Assembly: GCF_009793355.1 (NCBI RefSeq) | Contig: NZ_WTKP01000005.1 | Coordinates: 186,001 to 250,000 of the forward strand | Reading direction: 5' to 3' | Source: Vreelandella zhuhanensis | GTDB lineage: Bacteria > Pseudomonadota > Gammaproteobacteria > Pseudomonadales > Halomonadaceae | DNA: 64,000 bases | Shown here: piece by piece, positions 39,963 through 49,932 of the stretch | Layout: each line of letters starts with the position of its first letter | How positions within the stretch are numbered: the first letter of the stretch is position 1 | Position numbers and translations under genes: made by a program | The notes under the pieces: generated by a model | What the model was told of the DNA's origin: nothing | What the model saw: only the letters and a program-made list of their open reading frames with translations | Database searches by the model: none

Positions 39963-41188
39963 CAGGCAGTCTCCTCGGCCGGAACGCCGGTGCGTTGAAC
40001 GCGACGTTTGATGTTGGCCTGAACAAAGAAGTAGTCGATCAGCGGTGCAAACAGGTTAGCAAACAATATCGCCAACATGATGCCTTCCGGGAAGGCCGGG
40101 TTGACCACACGAATCAACACCGTCATGACCCCGATTAATATCCCGAAGATCAAGCGACCCTGGTTGGTCATCGATGCAGACACCGGATCCGTTGCCATGA
40201 ACACCAGAGCGAAAATGAAGCCACCTGTCACCAGATGCCAATACCACGGCATGGAGAACATCGGGTTGGTATCAGAACCGATCAGGTTGAACAGCGCGCT
40301 GGTCGCGACCATACCGAGAAACACCCCCAGCATGATTCGCCAGGAGGCGATTCGTGTCCACAACAGCACCACCGCACCAATCAGGATAGCCAAGGTCGAG
40401 ACTTCGCCCACGGAACCGGGGATGAAGCCCAGGAAGGCGTCCCACCAGGAGAATTGCGAGGTCATGGTCGCCATGCCTTGCTGAAAGGCCATCGACAGTG
40501 CCGTTGCTCCAGTATAGCCATCCGCGGCTACCCACACTGCATCACCGGAAATTTGTGCCGGATAAGCAAAGTACAGGAAAGCACGACCGGTCAATGCCGG
40601 GTTGAGGAAGTTCTTGCCGGTACCGCCGAAAATTTCCTTGCCGATCACCACGCCGAAGGTGATGCCCAGCGCCACCTGCCACAAAGGAATGGTGGCCGGC
40701 AGGATCAAGGCGAACAAGACGGAAGTAACGAAGAAACCTTCATTGACTTCGTGGCCACGCTTGATGGCGAACAATACTTCCCAGAAACCACCCACGACGA
40801 ACGTCACCAGGTAGATCGGTAGGAAGTAGGTAGCCCCCAGGACGAAGTTGGCCCACCAGTTACTCGGATCATGGCCGCCCGCCAGGGTCATCATGATCGC
40901 TTCACGCCAGCCTCCCAGGGAGGCATAACCCGCGTCGATCGCCATGTTGGATTGCCAGCCGGCATTCCACATACCGAAGAACATCGCCGGGAACGTACAC
41001 AACCAGACAGTGATCATGATCCGCTTGAGATCAATCCCGTCACGCACGTGAGCAGTTGTCTTGGTAACGTTCGGCGGTGAATAGAAGATCGTGTCCACGG
41101 CTTCATAAAGCGGATAGTACTTTTCGTACTTACCCCCTTGATGAAAGTGCGGCTCGATGTTGTCGAGTTTTTGTCGAATACTCATCAT
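39962..41188 (-). CDS. nqrB: Na+-translocating NADH:quinone reductase subunit B
   Basis: The main sodium-translocating subunit, with about ten membrane helices and a second covalent FMN on the Thr of [13 protein letters not shown]. 408 residues; holds riboflavin at its interface. The N-terminal part [20 protein letters not shown] is typical. It overlaps nqrA and nqrC by one base each, which gives tight translational coupling. Confidence 0.98.
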   Translation of the reverse strand: MMSIRQKLDNIEPHFHQGGKYEKYYPLYEAVDTIFYSPPNVTKTTAHVRDGIDLKRIMITVWLCTFPAMFFGMWNAGWQSNMAIDAGYASLGGWREAIMMTLAGGHDPSNWWANFVLGATYFLPIYLVTFVVGGFWEVLFAIKRGHEVNEGFFVTSVLFALILPATIPLWQVALGITFGVVIGKEIFGGTGKNFLNPALTGRAFLYFAYPAQISGDAVWVAADGYTGATALSMAFQQGMATMTSQFSWWDAFLGFIPGSVGEVSTLAILIGAVVLLWTRIASWRIMLGVFLGMVATSALFNLIGSDTNPMFSMPWYWHLVTGGFIFALVFMATDPVSASMTNQGRLIFGILIGVMTVLIRVVNPAFPEGIMLAILFANLFAPLIDYFFVQANIKRRVQRTGVPAEETA

Positions 41189-42537
41189 CAGGCCTCTTTC
41201 TCGATCATGGTGAGATTGTCACGCAGGATGGGGCCGTACTCGTATTTACCGGGGCAAACATAAGTACAGAGCGCGAGGTCTTCCTCATCCAACTCCAGAC
41301 ACCCGAGTTGCATGCCAACCTCGATATCGCCCACGATCAGCGTACGCAGTAGCTGTGTCGCCAGAATGTCCAGCGGCATGACCACCTCATACGCGCCGAT
41401 CGGCACCATGGCACGTTCGGAACCGTTGGTGGAGGTATTCGGTGCGTAATCCTTCAACCCCTTGAACGCCGAGACATAGATGCCCATGATTGAATGGCGC
41501 TTGACACCGAGCGACAGCCAGCCCAGAAAGGCTCGCTTGTTGCCCTCCTCGATCAAGCTGATCTGGTTATGGAAACGGCCCAGGTAAGTCAATTTGCCTT
41601 CAGCGGCAGCCCCGGAAAATACCGAACCGGAGATCACGCGGGTATCTTCAGGATGAATGACTTCGTCCGCAAGAAGCTCTTCGGTGCTCGCCCCGATACG
41701 GGTGCGCAGCAACCGAGGATTTTCGGCTCGTGGGCCACCTACCGCCACGACACGGCTCGTGTCCAGCTTGCCGTCTATGAACAGCTTGCCAAAGGCAATC
41801 ACGTCCTGATAACCGATATGCCACACTTTTCTGTGCAGAGCGACCGGCGACAAGTAGTGAATATGGGTGCCTACCAGACCCGCGGGGTGCGGCCCCGAGA
41901 AAGTTTCCGTTTGTACACCTTTCACCTCGGTGCCGGGAACCCGGGTATCGGGAGACGTACACAGGAAAACTTTTCCTTCGGTGAGCCGGCTGAGTACTTT
42001 AAGACCATCTTCAAACGCCTCGGCGTTTTCGTTGATGATCAAGGCCGGGTCGGGGCTCAGCGGGTTCGTATCCATAGCGGTGACGAAGATATCCGCCGGG
42101 GCGCTATCAATGGCCGGCGTTCGGGAAAAAGGACGCGTGCGTAGTGCCGTCCACAATCCTGATTCCACCAGTTGATCCACGACTGTCTGTCGCTCAAGAC
42201 CCTCTAATGCGTTGCGTCCGTGTGTAGTGAAAGTGACGGCCTCTTCACTTTCATCCACCTTGATGACCACGGATAGCAATTTACGTTTTTCGCCACGGTT
42301 GATAGCAACGACTTCACCACCGGCCGGTGCGGTAAAACGCACACCTTCGATTTTCTTGTCGGTGAAGAGTAGCTGCCCCAGTTTGACCTTTTCCCCTTCC
42401 TGCACTTCCATGGTCGGCCTCATGCCGACATAGTCAGTACCCAGGATTGCCACGTGGCGCACAGGTCGCGCATCTTCGATACGCTGCTCGGGCGCTCCCG
42501 TGATGGGGAGATCCAGGCCTTTTTTGACTTCGATCAT
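41188..42537 (-). CDS. nqrA: Na+-translocating NADH:quinone reductase subunit A
   Basis: Peripheral cytoplasmic subunit linked to quinone binding. 449 residues; opening [20 protein letters not shown] and the segment [16 protein letters not shown] are characteristic. First gene of the nqrABCDEF operon; the promoter must lie in the 42538-42743 region, in which I saw no clear -35/-10 pair. Confidence 0.98.
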   Translation of the reverse strand: MIEVKKGLDLPITGAPEQRIEDARPVRHVAILGTDYVGMRPTMEVQEGEKVKLGQLLFTDKKIEGVRFTAPAGGEVVAINRGEKRKLLSVVIKVDESEEAVTFTTHGRNALEGLERQTVVDQLVESGLWTALRTRPFSRTPAIDSAPADIFVTAMDTNPLSPDPALIINENAEAFEDGLKVLSRLTEGKVFLCTSPDTRVPGTEVKGVQTETFSGPHPAGLVGTHIHYLSPVALHRKVWHIGYQDVIAFGKLFIDGKLDTSRVVAVGGPRAENPRLLRTRIGASTEELLADEVIHPEDTRVISGSVFSGAAAEGKLTYLGRFHNQISLIEEGNKRAFLGWLSLGVKRHSIMGIYVSAFKGLKDYAPNTSTNGSERAMVPIGAYEVVMPLDILATQLLRTLIVGDIEVGMQLGCLELDEEDLALCTYVCPGKYEYGPILRDNLTMIEKEA

Positions 42538-42743
42538 AGTCTCGCCCAGTTGATGGATCGGATATACGAAGGTGAGAAATTCGAATAAATTCGAATCCTT
42601 GGTTTATTTCTAAAGATTGTTACAAGTTCAGCCCGAGCCCCGCTCGAACCACCCCGAAAAATCCACCGTATTATAAAGATAAGCGCGTCCAATGACCACA
42701 TCCCAAGGGGTCGCCAAAAGTGCTATATCGCGGTGTTCAGCTT

Positions 42744-42780
42744 TAAAAAAAGCACGCCACCCTCGGGTGGCGTGCTTTTA
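42744..42780. terminator. bidirectional terminator after the long-form GAPDH gene
   Basis: AAAGCACGCCACC-CTCG-GGTGGCGTGCTTT, 13-bp perfect stem with a 4-base loop, A-run on the left and T-run on the right. On the minus strand it ends the GAPDH transcript 42 bases after the stop, keeping it apart from nqrA. Confidence 0.92.
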
Positions 42781-42821
42781 TCTACTGCAACACGACGTTG
42801 ACAATGAGGGCGAGAACATAC

Positions 42822-44285
42822 TCAGGCCGCAGCTCGTGGCAACTTCAGGAAACTTACATTGGACATCTGCTGAAGGATACGGACCACCTGGCAGCTATAA
42901 CCGAATTCGTTGTCGTACCACACATAAACGACGGCATGTTTACCATTGGTAATGGTGGCCTTGGCATCGACGATACCCGCATGACGGTTCCCCACGAAAT
43001 CCGAAGAAACGACTTCTGCGGAATCCACGAAATCAATCTGCTTCTGATAGGCCGAATCAATCGACATGCGGCGCAGGTAGTCGTTGAGCCCTTCGACATC
43101 GGTGCCTTTTTCCAAGGTCAGATTGAGTATCGCCATGGAAACGTTGGGGATCGGCACCCGGATGGCATTGCCCGTCAGCTTGCCGGCAAGCTCAGGCAAG
43201 GCCTTGGCCGCCGCACTGGCCGCACCGGTTTCGGTCAATACCATGTTAAGCGCCGCACTGCGGCCACGACGATCACCTTTATGATAGTTATCTATCAGGT
43301 TCTGGTCGTTGGTATAAGCATGAACGGTTTCCACGTGCCCTGTAACCACGCCATATTCGTCGTTCAATACTTTCAGTACCGGCACGATGGCATTGGTGGT
43401 ACAAGAAGCCGCTGACAGGATGCGATCGTCTTCGCTGATATCACCGTGATTGATGCCGAACACGATATTCTTGATATCGCCCTTGCCTGGCGCTGTCAGC
43501 AACGCCTTGGAAACACCTTTGCATTCAAGGTGCTGCCCCAGGCCCGCTTCATCACGCCACATACCGGTATTATCTACCACCACGGCGTTGTCGATACCGT
43601 AATCGGTGTAATCGATCTCACTGGGAGAATTGGCATAAATCACCTGGATCACATTACCGTTGACCGTGAGCGTGCGAGTCTCGGCATCCATGCTGATGGT
43701 ACCGTTAAAGGCTCCATGCACGGAATCACGGCGCAACAGGCTTGCGCGTTTTTCCAGGTCTTTTGCCACATCGCCTCGGCCACGCACCACGATGGCACGC
43801 AAACGCAGCAGGTTACCGCCCCCAGCCTTATCCACCATGATGCGTGCCAACAAACGGCCGATACGCCCAAAACCGTAAAGCACCACGTCTTTCGGCTCGC
43901 CGGTGCTGGCACCCGGGCGGTAGCCATCGATGATCTCGTGAAGTTCCTTGCGCAAGAAGGCTTCTACATCACCGCCGCCCTGGTTCTTGAAGGCGACCCC
44001 AAGCTTGCCGACATCGACATGTGCCGGGCCGAGGTCAAGCTCGCTCATTGCCTTGATGATCGGATAGGTATCCTGAACGGAAAGCTCGGTACCTTCCACT
44101 TTACGCACGAAGCGATGATTCTTGAGAATACGAATGACCGACCGATTGATCAGCGAACGCCCAAATATGGTGGCGACGATATTATTCTGGCGATATAGTC
44201 GACCCAACAGGGGAATCATCTGTTCAGCCAGTGCTTCGTTGCTTTGCCATTCCTGAAAAACGTTGTCGAGAGTTTGCTGACTCAC
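42822..44285 (-). CDS. glyceraldehyde-3-phosphate dehydrogenase, long form
   Basis: A type I GAPDH fold (NAD site VVLYGFGRIGRLLARI near residue 135, catalytic Cys C295 in ILSAASCTTNAIVPVL, phosphate site near TGAASAAAKALPELAGKLTG) preceded by about 130 extra residues, total 487. The extension is helical (QQTLDNVFQEWQSNEALAEQ) and of unknown use. This long form occurs in several gammaproteobacteria alongside a normal GapA; direction (glycolytic or gluconeogenic) and cofactor choice cannot be settled here. Monocistronic, divergent from mfd. Confidence 0.93.
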   Translation of the reverse strand: MSQQTLDNVFQEWQSNEALAEQMIPLLGRLYRQNNIVATIFGRSLINRSVIRILKNHRFVRKVEGTELSVQDTYPIIKAMSELDLGPAHVDVGKLGVAFKNQGGGDVEAFLRKELHEIIDGYRPGASTGEPKDVVLYGFGRIGRLLARIMVDKAGGGNLLRLRAIVVRGRGDVAKDLEKRASLLRRDSVHGAFNGTISMDAETRTLTVNGNVIQVIYANSPSEIDYTDYGIDNAVVVDNTGMWRDEAGLGQHLECKGVSKALLTAPGKGDIKNIVFGINHGDISEDDRILSAASCTTNAIVPVLKVLNDEYGVVTGHVETVHAYTNDQNLIDNYHKGDRRGRSAALNMVLTETGAASAAAKALPELAGKLTGNAIRVPIPNVSMAILNLTLEKGTDVEGLNDYLRRMSIDSAYQKQIDFVDSAEVVSSDFVGNRHAGIVDAKATITNGKHAVVYVWYDNEFGYSCQVVRILQQMSNVSFLKLPRAAA

Positions 44286-44589
44286 GTGCGGCCTCTTTGT
44301 TCAATGAAGAGATAAGTAACGTAGTTAGTGGCTATTATCCCGGCCAGACGCCCAAGCCGCAATCGCTTGATAGTCGCAGCCCATGTAGGGGGATTACATA
44401 AATGTTTTTTTCGGCACTCGGATTCCTCTTGTAGCCTAGCTTTATTTTTCCACTATCTACCGCTTTTCTTCTTTTTGGTCGCTCGGCTCCTACCGCGCGG
44501 CATTACATACGGCTCATGCTCGCTCTGCCGTAAAAGCCTTCATCGTGTATCATCACCTCTCCGTTTCAGCGCAAGCCGATACTGCCATC
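44286..44589. other. divergent intergenic region between GAPDH and mfd
   Basis: 304 bases that must hold the promoters of both genes. It has T-rich stretches (44405-44412, 44449-44457) but I find no convincing -35/-10 pair, terminator or repeat. The mfd frame is open back to an ATG at 44545, which I did not use. Confidence 0.5.
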
Positions 44590-47500
44590 ATGACGACATT
44601 CTCTTTGCTCCAACCGCCTGAACCCCAAGGCACCCGTGACACCTTGTATTGGCAGGCCCCTCCAGGCAGTGCCACCGCGCTGGGCTTGGCCCGTGCGGCG
44701 CAGTCCGGGCCGTTACTGGTGATCACGCCAGACACCGCCAGCACTCAGCGGCTTGGGCAAGACCTGGCATTTTACAGTCAGGTCCCGGTGCTGCCTTTTC
44801 CTGATTGGGAAATTCTGCCCTATGACAGCTTTTCGCCCCATCAGGACATCATTTCGGCACGCCTGAGGACCTTGCGCCAGCTCCAGGATGGCGTGCGCGG
44901 CATTGTACTGGTACCTATCAATACCCTGATGCAGCGTCTGCCGCCGGTCGACTATATCGCCGGACGCGTCATGCAACTCGAGGTAGGCACCGAGCTCAAC
45001 CGTGAGCACTTTCGCGAATCCCTTTCCCGCGCCGGTTATCGTGCGGTGGAAACCGTCTATGAGCCCGGCGAATATGCCCTGCGCGGCGCATTGATAGATC
45101 TCTACCCCATGGGCAGCGAGCAGCCGATTCGTATTGATCTATTCGATGATGAAATCGATACCCTGCGTTATTTCGATCCCGGCACACAACGCTCCACCGA
45201 CAAGATCGAGCGTCTTGAGTTGTTGCCTGCTCAGGAATATTCGCTTTCCCGCAGTGCCATTGCCTGTTTTCGGGAAAACTTTGAAACGCTGTTCGATGTC
45301 GACCCTCGCCAATGTCCATTATATAATGACGCTCGCAAAGGCATTCCCTCTCCCGGTCTCGAACATTATTTACCCCTGTTTTTCGAGCAGACAGCCTCGC
45401 TGTTCGAACATCTCACCCCGGGCACTCGCGTTGCCTTGCTGCCCGGCGTGTTCGAGGCTGCCGAACATCACTGGTTATCGATCGAAAACCGCTATGCCAA
45501 TCTGGGTGTCGATCCCACCCGCCCCTTATTGCCGCCACATCGTGCGTTTTTGCCGGTCAGTGATGTTTTTGCCGAAATCAAGCAGCACCCTCGTATCGAG
45601 CTGACCCAGGATACCCAAAACCGCCATGCCCGGATCCCTGCAGCAAAAATACCCCCGCAAGTTGCTATCAACGCTCGTGCCAAGGCACCTCTTGCCGCAT
45701 TACAAGGTTTTCTCGAAGAACACCCCAGGACACGCGCCCTATTTGTCGCAGAGTCTCGTGGCCGTCGAGAAGCACTGGAAGAAACCTTGGCGCCGCTGCA
45801 TTTAAAGCTACCTCACGTCGAATCGTTCGCTCAGTTTCTGGAAAGCGAAAGCCCTCTCGCGATCACTGAAGGTCAGATCGATAGCGGATTATGGCTTGAG
45901 TCGCCCGATATAGCCGTTATCAGCGAAACCGAACTGTTTGGTGACGTGGTACGCCAGAGCCGTCGGCGAGAAAAAACCACCGATGACAATGCCTTTGCCG
46001 TGCGCCATCTTTCAGAGCTTCGCCCTGGCGCGCCGGTGGTACATCAAGCTCACGGTGTGGGGCGTTATTTAGGGCTGGAAACGCTGGAAACCGGGGGTCA
46101 GGCGGCCGAGTTCCTTGCTCTGGAATATGCCGACGCAGCCAAACTTTATGTACCGGTCGACAGCCTTCATCTGATTTCGCGCTACGCGGGAGCCGACGAT
46201 GAGTCGGCGCCACTCCACAAACTCGGCTCGGAACAATGGGAAAAGGCGCGCAAGAAAGCGGCTGAAAAAATCCGTGATACTGCTGCTGAACTGCTGGATG
46301 TTTACGCCCGTCGCGAAGCACAGCAAGGTGTCGTTTACGAAGCCCCTGGAGAGGAATACGTCCGCTTTGCTGCCAGCTTTCCTTTCGAGGAAACACCCGA
46401 TCAACATGCCGCTATCGAAGCTGTCATCCAGGACATGACCTCACCACAACCCATGGATCGCGTGGTGTGTGGTGATGTCGGCTTCGGCAAGACCGAAGTC
46501 GCCATGCGTGCCGCCTTTCTCGCGGTACAGTCGGGTCGTCAAGTGGTGGTGTTGGTGCCCACCACCCTGCTGGCGCGCCAGCATTTCGAGAATTTCCGCG
46601 ATCGCTTTGCCGATACCGCTGTCAATCTTGAGCTGATTTCGCGCTTCACCGGCGGCAAGGACATGAACAAGGCCCTTGAACGGATCAAGAATGGGCAAAC
46701 CGATATTGTGATTGGCACTCATAAACTGCTCTCCAAGAGTGTCGAGTTACCCAAGATGGGACTGCTGATCATTGACGAAGAGCACCGCTTCGGGGTGACA
46801 CAGAAGGAAAAGCTGAAAACCCTGCGCGCTGAAGTGGATATTCTCACCCTGACGGCCACCCCGATCCCCCGCACCTTGAACATGGCCATGAGCGGCATTC
46901 GCGATCTTTCCATCATTGCCACCCCCCCCGCCCGACGCCTTTCCGTCAAGACGTTTGTCCAGCAACGTGATGACGCCGTGATCAAGGAAGCGCTACTGCG
47001 TGAGTTGCTGCGTGGCGGGCAGGTTTACTTTCTGCATAATGAAGTCAAGACGATTGAAAACGCTGCCGAGAAAGTTCGTGACCTGGTGCCAGATGCGCGC
47101 GTTGCGGTGGCTCACGGCCAGCTGCCCGAGCGCAGCCTGGAACGCGTCATGTCGGACTTTTATCATCGCCGCTTTAACGTCCTGGTATGTTCGACCATTA
47201 TCGAAACCGGTATCGATGTACCCACGGCCAATACCATCCTGATCGAACGGGCCGATAAATTCGGCTTGGCCCAGCTTCATCAGCTACGCGGCCGGGTCGG
47301 GCGCAGCCACCATCAAGCCTACGCCTACCTCCTTACCCCGCCCCCCAAGGCCATGACGCGCGATGCCATCAAGCGGCTGGAAGCCATCAGCGCCTCGGAT
47401 GACCTCGGCGCCGGCTTCACGCTTGCCAGCCACGACATGGAAATCCGCGGTGCCGGAGAACTGCTGGGCGATGAGCAAAGCGGGCAGATGGAAACCATCG

Positions 47501-48039
47501 GCTACACGCTTTACATGGAAATGCTGGATCGAGCGGTGAAAGCGATCCGGGCCGGGAAGACTCCCAACATCGATGCGCCCTTCAGCGCCGGGGTGGAAAT
47601 CAGCCTCAACTTACCCGCCCTGATTCCCGACGACTATATTCATGACGTTCAGCAACGGCTGGTGATGTACAAGCGTATCGCCAGTAGTGATAACGATGCT
47701 CAACTCAGGGAACTTCAGGTCGAGCTAATCGACCGTTTCGGCCTGTTGCCTACACCTGTCAAAACCCTGATGCGCCAAACCCGGCTGCGCCACAAGGCCG
47801 AGCAACTGGGGGTTTCTCGCCTGGAAGCAGGCGAAACGCGGGGACGGGTTATTTTCGAGCATCACACCCAGGTGGACCCTTTGACCCTGGTCAACCTGAT
47901 CCAGAAAGCGCCTCAGCATTACCGGCTAGACGGTGCCGATACCTTACGCTTTGAAATTCCCATGCAAACCGCCGAGGCGCGCTTTACCGCCGTGGAACAA
48001 TTACTCGACCGACTGAATCAAAAAGTAGCAGCAGCCTGA
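44590..48039 (+). CDS. mfd: transcription-repair coupling factor
   Basis: Mfd removes RNA polymerase stalled at DNA damage and recruits UvrA. Start taken at MTTFSLLQPPEPQG (44590); an upstream ATG at 44545 has no better ribosome site. Order: UvrB-like N-terminal domains (DWEILPYDSFSPH about residue 80), RNA-polymerase interaction domain (VHQAHGVGRYLGLE about 490), translocase motor with Walker A GDVGFGKTEVAMRA and DEEHRFGV, TRG motif region (LRGRVGRSHHQAYAY), and C-terminal autoinhibitory domain. 1149 residues, normal length. Confidence 0.97.
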   Translation: MTTFSLLQPPEPQGTRDTLYWQAPPGSATALGLARAAQSGPLLVITPDTASTQRLGQDLAFYSQVPVLPFPDWEILPYDSFSPHQDIISARLRTLRQLQDGVRGIVLVPINTLMQRLPPVDYIAGRVMQLEVGTELNREHFRESLSRAGYRAVETVYEPGEYALRGALIDLYPMGSEQPIRIDLFDDEIDTLRYFDPGTQRSTDKIERLELLPAQEYSLSRSAIACFRENFETLFDVDPRQCPLYNDARKGIPSPGLEHYLPLFFEQTASLFEHLTPGTRVALLPGVFEAAEHHWLSIENRYANLGVDPTRPLLPPHRAFLPVSDVFAEIKQHPRIELTQDTQNRHARIPAAKIPPQVAINARAKAPLAALQGFLEEHPRTRALFVAESRGRREALEETLAPLHLKLPHVESFAQFLESESPLAITEGQIDSGLWLESPDIAVISETELFGDVVRQSRRREKTTDDNAFAVRHLSELRPGAPVVHQAHGVGRYLGLETLETGGQAAEFLALEYADAAKLYVPVDSLHLISRYAGADDESAPLHKLGSEQWEKARKKAAEKIRDTAAELLDVYARREAQQGVVYEAPGEEYVRFAASFPFEETPDQHAAIEAVIQDMTSPQPMDRVVCGDVGFGKTEVAMRAAFLAVQSGRQVVVLVPTTLLARQHFENFRDRFADTAVNLELISRFTGGKDMNKALERIKNGQTDIVIGTHKLLSKSVELPKMGLLIIDEEHRFGVTQKEKLKTLRAEVDILTLTATPIPRTLNMAMSGIRDLSIIATPPARRLSVKTFVQQRDDAVIKEALLRELLRGGQVYFLHNEVKTIENAAEKVRDLVPDARVAVAHGQLPERSLERVMSDFYHRRFNVLVCSTIIETGIDVPTANTILIERADKFGLAQLHQLRGRVGRSHHQAYAYLLTPPPKAMTRDAIKRLEAISASDDLGAGFTLASHDMEIRGAGELLGDEQSGQMETIGYTLYMEMLDRAVKAIRAGKTPNIDAPFSAGVEISLNLPALIPDDYIHDVQQRLVMYKRIASSDNDAQLRELQVELIDRFGLLPTPVKTLMRQTRLRHKAEQLGVSRLEAGETRGRVIFEHHTQVDPLTLVNLIQKAPQHYRLDGADTLRFEIPMQTAEARFTAVEQLLDRLNQKVAAA

Positions 48040-48066
48040 CCCCTCGGGCAAACTTGTCACATACAG

Positions 48067-48209
48067 TGGTGGTCAGAGCGCTGTAGACGCTAGACCACCT
48101 CATAAGGCCCGCAAGGGCATTCATCCAATACACGCAAGGAGGAACGGGAAGCATGGCCGTGGCGCGCTGACGCATGCCGCGCCATCTCTCCCCTCGGCGA
48201 AGCCGAGGG
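48067..48209 (+). ncRNA. structured leader or small RNA between mfd and the L,D-transpeptidase gene
   Basis: Four hairpins in 143 bases: GGTGGTC/GACCACC with an inner AGCG/CGCT (48068-48099); GCCC-GCAA-GGGC (48107-48118); TGGCGCG/CGCGCCA (48160-48184); CCCTCGGC-GAA-GCCGAGGG (48191-48209). Between the second and third is a strong AAGGAGG followed by a five-codon frame, Met-Ala-Val-Ala-Arg-stop (48153-48170), that overlaps stem 3. No T-run follows any stem. It does not match riboswitch, SRP or RNase P patterns I know. It could be a translated leader that controls the gene at 48226. Confidence 0.4.
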
Positions 48210-48225
48210 TATCCCGCGCAAATCA

Positions 48226-49371
48226 ATGAAGACACCTTATATCCTCACTCACTGGGGCTATACCAGCCTTGCCGTAATGCTTGTCGCCAGCCTGGCACAG
48301 CCGGTTAGCGCACAAACGCCCAGTGAAAAAAGCGAAGTTACTGATACGCCCGCCATCACCCAAGAGGCTCAGCAAAGCGCTCTGGAAGCAGTCTCGCCCG
48401 ATGAGTTGCCGCGTGGTCACTTCAAATTACCGGAAAACGGCGATGTCATTGGTGAACGCTATACTATCACCGTGAAAGACCCGGAAGAGACGTTGATCGA
48501 TATCGCCAGACGCCACAACATCGGTTATGAAGAGATGCGCATGGCCAATCCGGATGTGAGTCTCTGGGTTCCGGGGCTGGGCACCGAGGTGGTCATTCCT
48601 GCGCAATATATCCTGCCTCCCGCCCCGCGCGAGGGTGTCGTCATTAATTTGTCGGAATTACGCCTTTATTATTATCCGGCCGATAATCCTGACATCGTGG
48701 AAAGCTATCCAGTCAGCGTCGGTCGCGATGAATTCGCCACCCCCGTAGGCCTGACCAAGACCACCATCAAAGTCAAGGATCCCGCCTGGTCGCCACCTTC
48801 CTCCATGCGTCGTGAGGCTGCTGAACGAGGTGAACCGGCTCCGTCTATCGTCCCTGCAGGTCCAGACAACCCATTGGGGCGTCATGCGATACTGCTGGAT
48901 ATGCCCAGCTACCTGATTCATGGCACCAACCGACCCGATGGAGTAGGCATGCGTGTCAGCCGTGGCTGTATTCGCATGTATCCAGAAGATATCGAGTCAC
49001 TTTATGAACGTCTGCCCAGTGGTACAAAAGTCAATCTGATCGACGCCCCTTTCAAGGCTGGCTGGTCGGCGGACGGTAATCTCTATGGCCAATCCTTCCC
49101 CCAGTTGGAAGAGAACATAGGCAACTTCGAACCCTTGATCGAAGCACTGGACATGATCGCTCAGCTCACCGAAGAGGCCCAGGTCAGCGTGGATTACGCC
49201 AAGGTGCGCAAGGCCATCGAAAATCCCGGTGGTGATCTCGTGCCTTTACTCGTATCCCAAGAGCCTGCCAAGCCCACCGCGCCTATTTTTGACGCGGATA
49301 GCCTGTTTTCCGATCTGGAACTCAGTACCTTGCAACAAACCGACAACGAAGCTGCAACAGAAGAAGAGTGA
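48226..49371 (+). CDS. periplasmic L,D-transpeptidase with LysM-like domain (ErfK/YbiS type)
   Basis: Attaches outer-membrane lipoproteins to, or crosslinks, peptidoglycan. 381 residues: signal peptide (SLAVMLVASLAQPVSAQ), LysM-like motif (about 79-125, DPEETLIDIARRHNIGYEEM), YkuD catalytic domain with H232 in YLIHGTNRPDG and nucleophile C248 in RVSRGCIRM. The tail is acidic. No good ribosome site stands close to the ATG; a hairpin ends 16 bases before it. The nearby Lpp/OprI-like lipoprotein gene (49461-49724) is a plausible substrate. Confidence 0.92.
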   Translation: MKTPYILTHWGYTSLAVMLVASLAQPVSAQTPSEKSEVTDTPAITQEAQQSALEAVSPDELPRGHFKLPENGDVIGERYTITVKDPEETLIDIARRHNIGYEEMRMANPDVSLWVPGLGTEVVIPAQYILPPAPREGVVINLSELRLYYYPADNPDIVESYPVSVGRDEFATPVGLTKTTIKVKDPAWSPPSSMRREAAERGEPAPSIVPAGPDNPLGRHAILLDMPSYLIHGTNRPDGVGMRVSRGCIRMYPEDIESLYERLPSGTKVNLIDAPFKAGWSADGNLYGQSFPQLEENIGNFEPLIEALDMIAQLTEEAQVSVDYAKVRKAIENPGGDLVPLLVSQEPAKPTAPIFDADSLFSDLELSTLQQTDNEAATEEE

Positions 49372-49377
49372 AAGCAT

Positions 49378-49407
49378 AAAAAAACCCCGCCTCGGCGGGG
49401 TTTTTTT
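49378..49407. terminator. bidirectional terminator after the L,D-transpeptidase gene
   Basis: AAAAAAACCCCGCC-TCG-GCGGGGTTTTTTT, a perfect GC stem with A- and T-runs on each side. It serves this gene and the convergent lipoprotein gene at 49461. Confidence 0.93.
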
Positions 49408-49460
49408 ATTTTTCAGCAACGACCGCCTTTCCTGTGAAGGAAAGACGGCGCCAAGCAGAA

Positions 49461-49724
49461 TTACTTCTGCATGGAACGCTGGAACATGCGGTTCATTTCT
49501 TCACGGTTCTGCTCAGACATCTGCAGGGCAGATTGTGCGTCACGCTGCGCCTGATTTGCAGTGTTCATTGCCTGAGAAGCCATGCTACGTGCTTCAGCAG
49601 CATCTGCCTGCGCAGATTCTGCAGTCATGCGAACTTCTTCCAGCGCGCTGGTAGAAGCACAACCGGCCAGGATTGCCAGTGAAGCGGCAGCGGCAGTCAT
49701 CTTCAGAGTCGTCTTCAAAGTCAT
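49461..49724 (-). CDS. Lpp/OprI-like alanine-zipper lipoprotein
   Basis: Small abundant outer-membrane lipoprotein of the OprI/Lpp kind. 87 residues: lipoprotein signal ending SLAILAGCAS (lipid Cys about residue 22), then one continuous helix rich in Ala with heptad spacing (AQADAAEARSMASQAMNTAN), ending RMFQRSMQK with a C-terminal Lys. In Lpp that Lys is joined to peptidoglycan by L,D-transpeptidases, and two such enzymes flank this gene. Strong ribosome site GGAGAAC upstream. Confidence 0.88.
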   Translation of the reverse strand: MTLKTTLKMTAAAASLAILAGCASTSALEEVRMTAESAQADAAEARSMASQAMNTANQAQRDAQSALQMSEQNREEMNRMFQRSMQK

Positions 49725-49932
49725 AGTGTTCTCCTTGATATTCCTTGGTACTACGAAAAATGGTACGGCAAGAAAAGATTAAAGTTATAACCTCATCTTG
49801 TCTACCTGCGTTGCAGGTTCATTTGCAGCGACCTGTGCTGCGAAGCAGCATGAGCCAAACACTGTTTTATTATAGACCACAGCGCTTGTCCATACTTATG
49901 TTCAAAGCTGAACATCCTTTCTGGTCACCAGC

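Noticed and set aside
48153..48170. Five-codon frame as an independent gene
   Set aside because: Too short to claim as a protein gene; kept only as a possible leader peptide within the structured segment.
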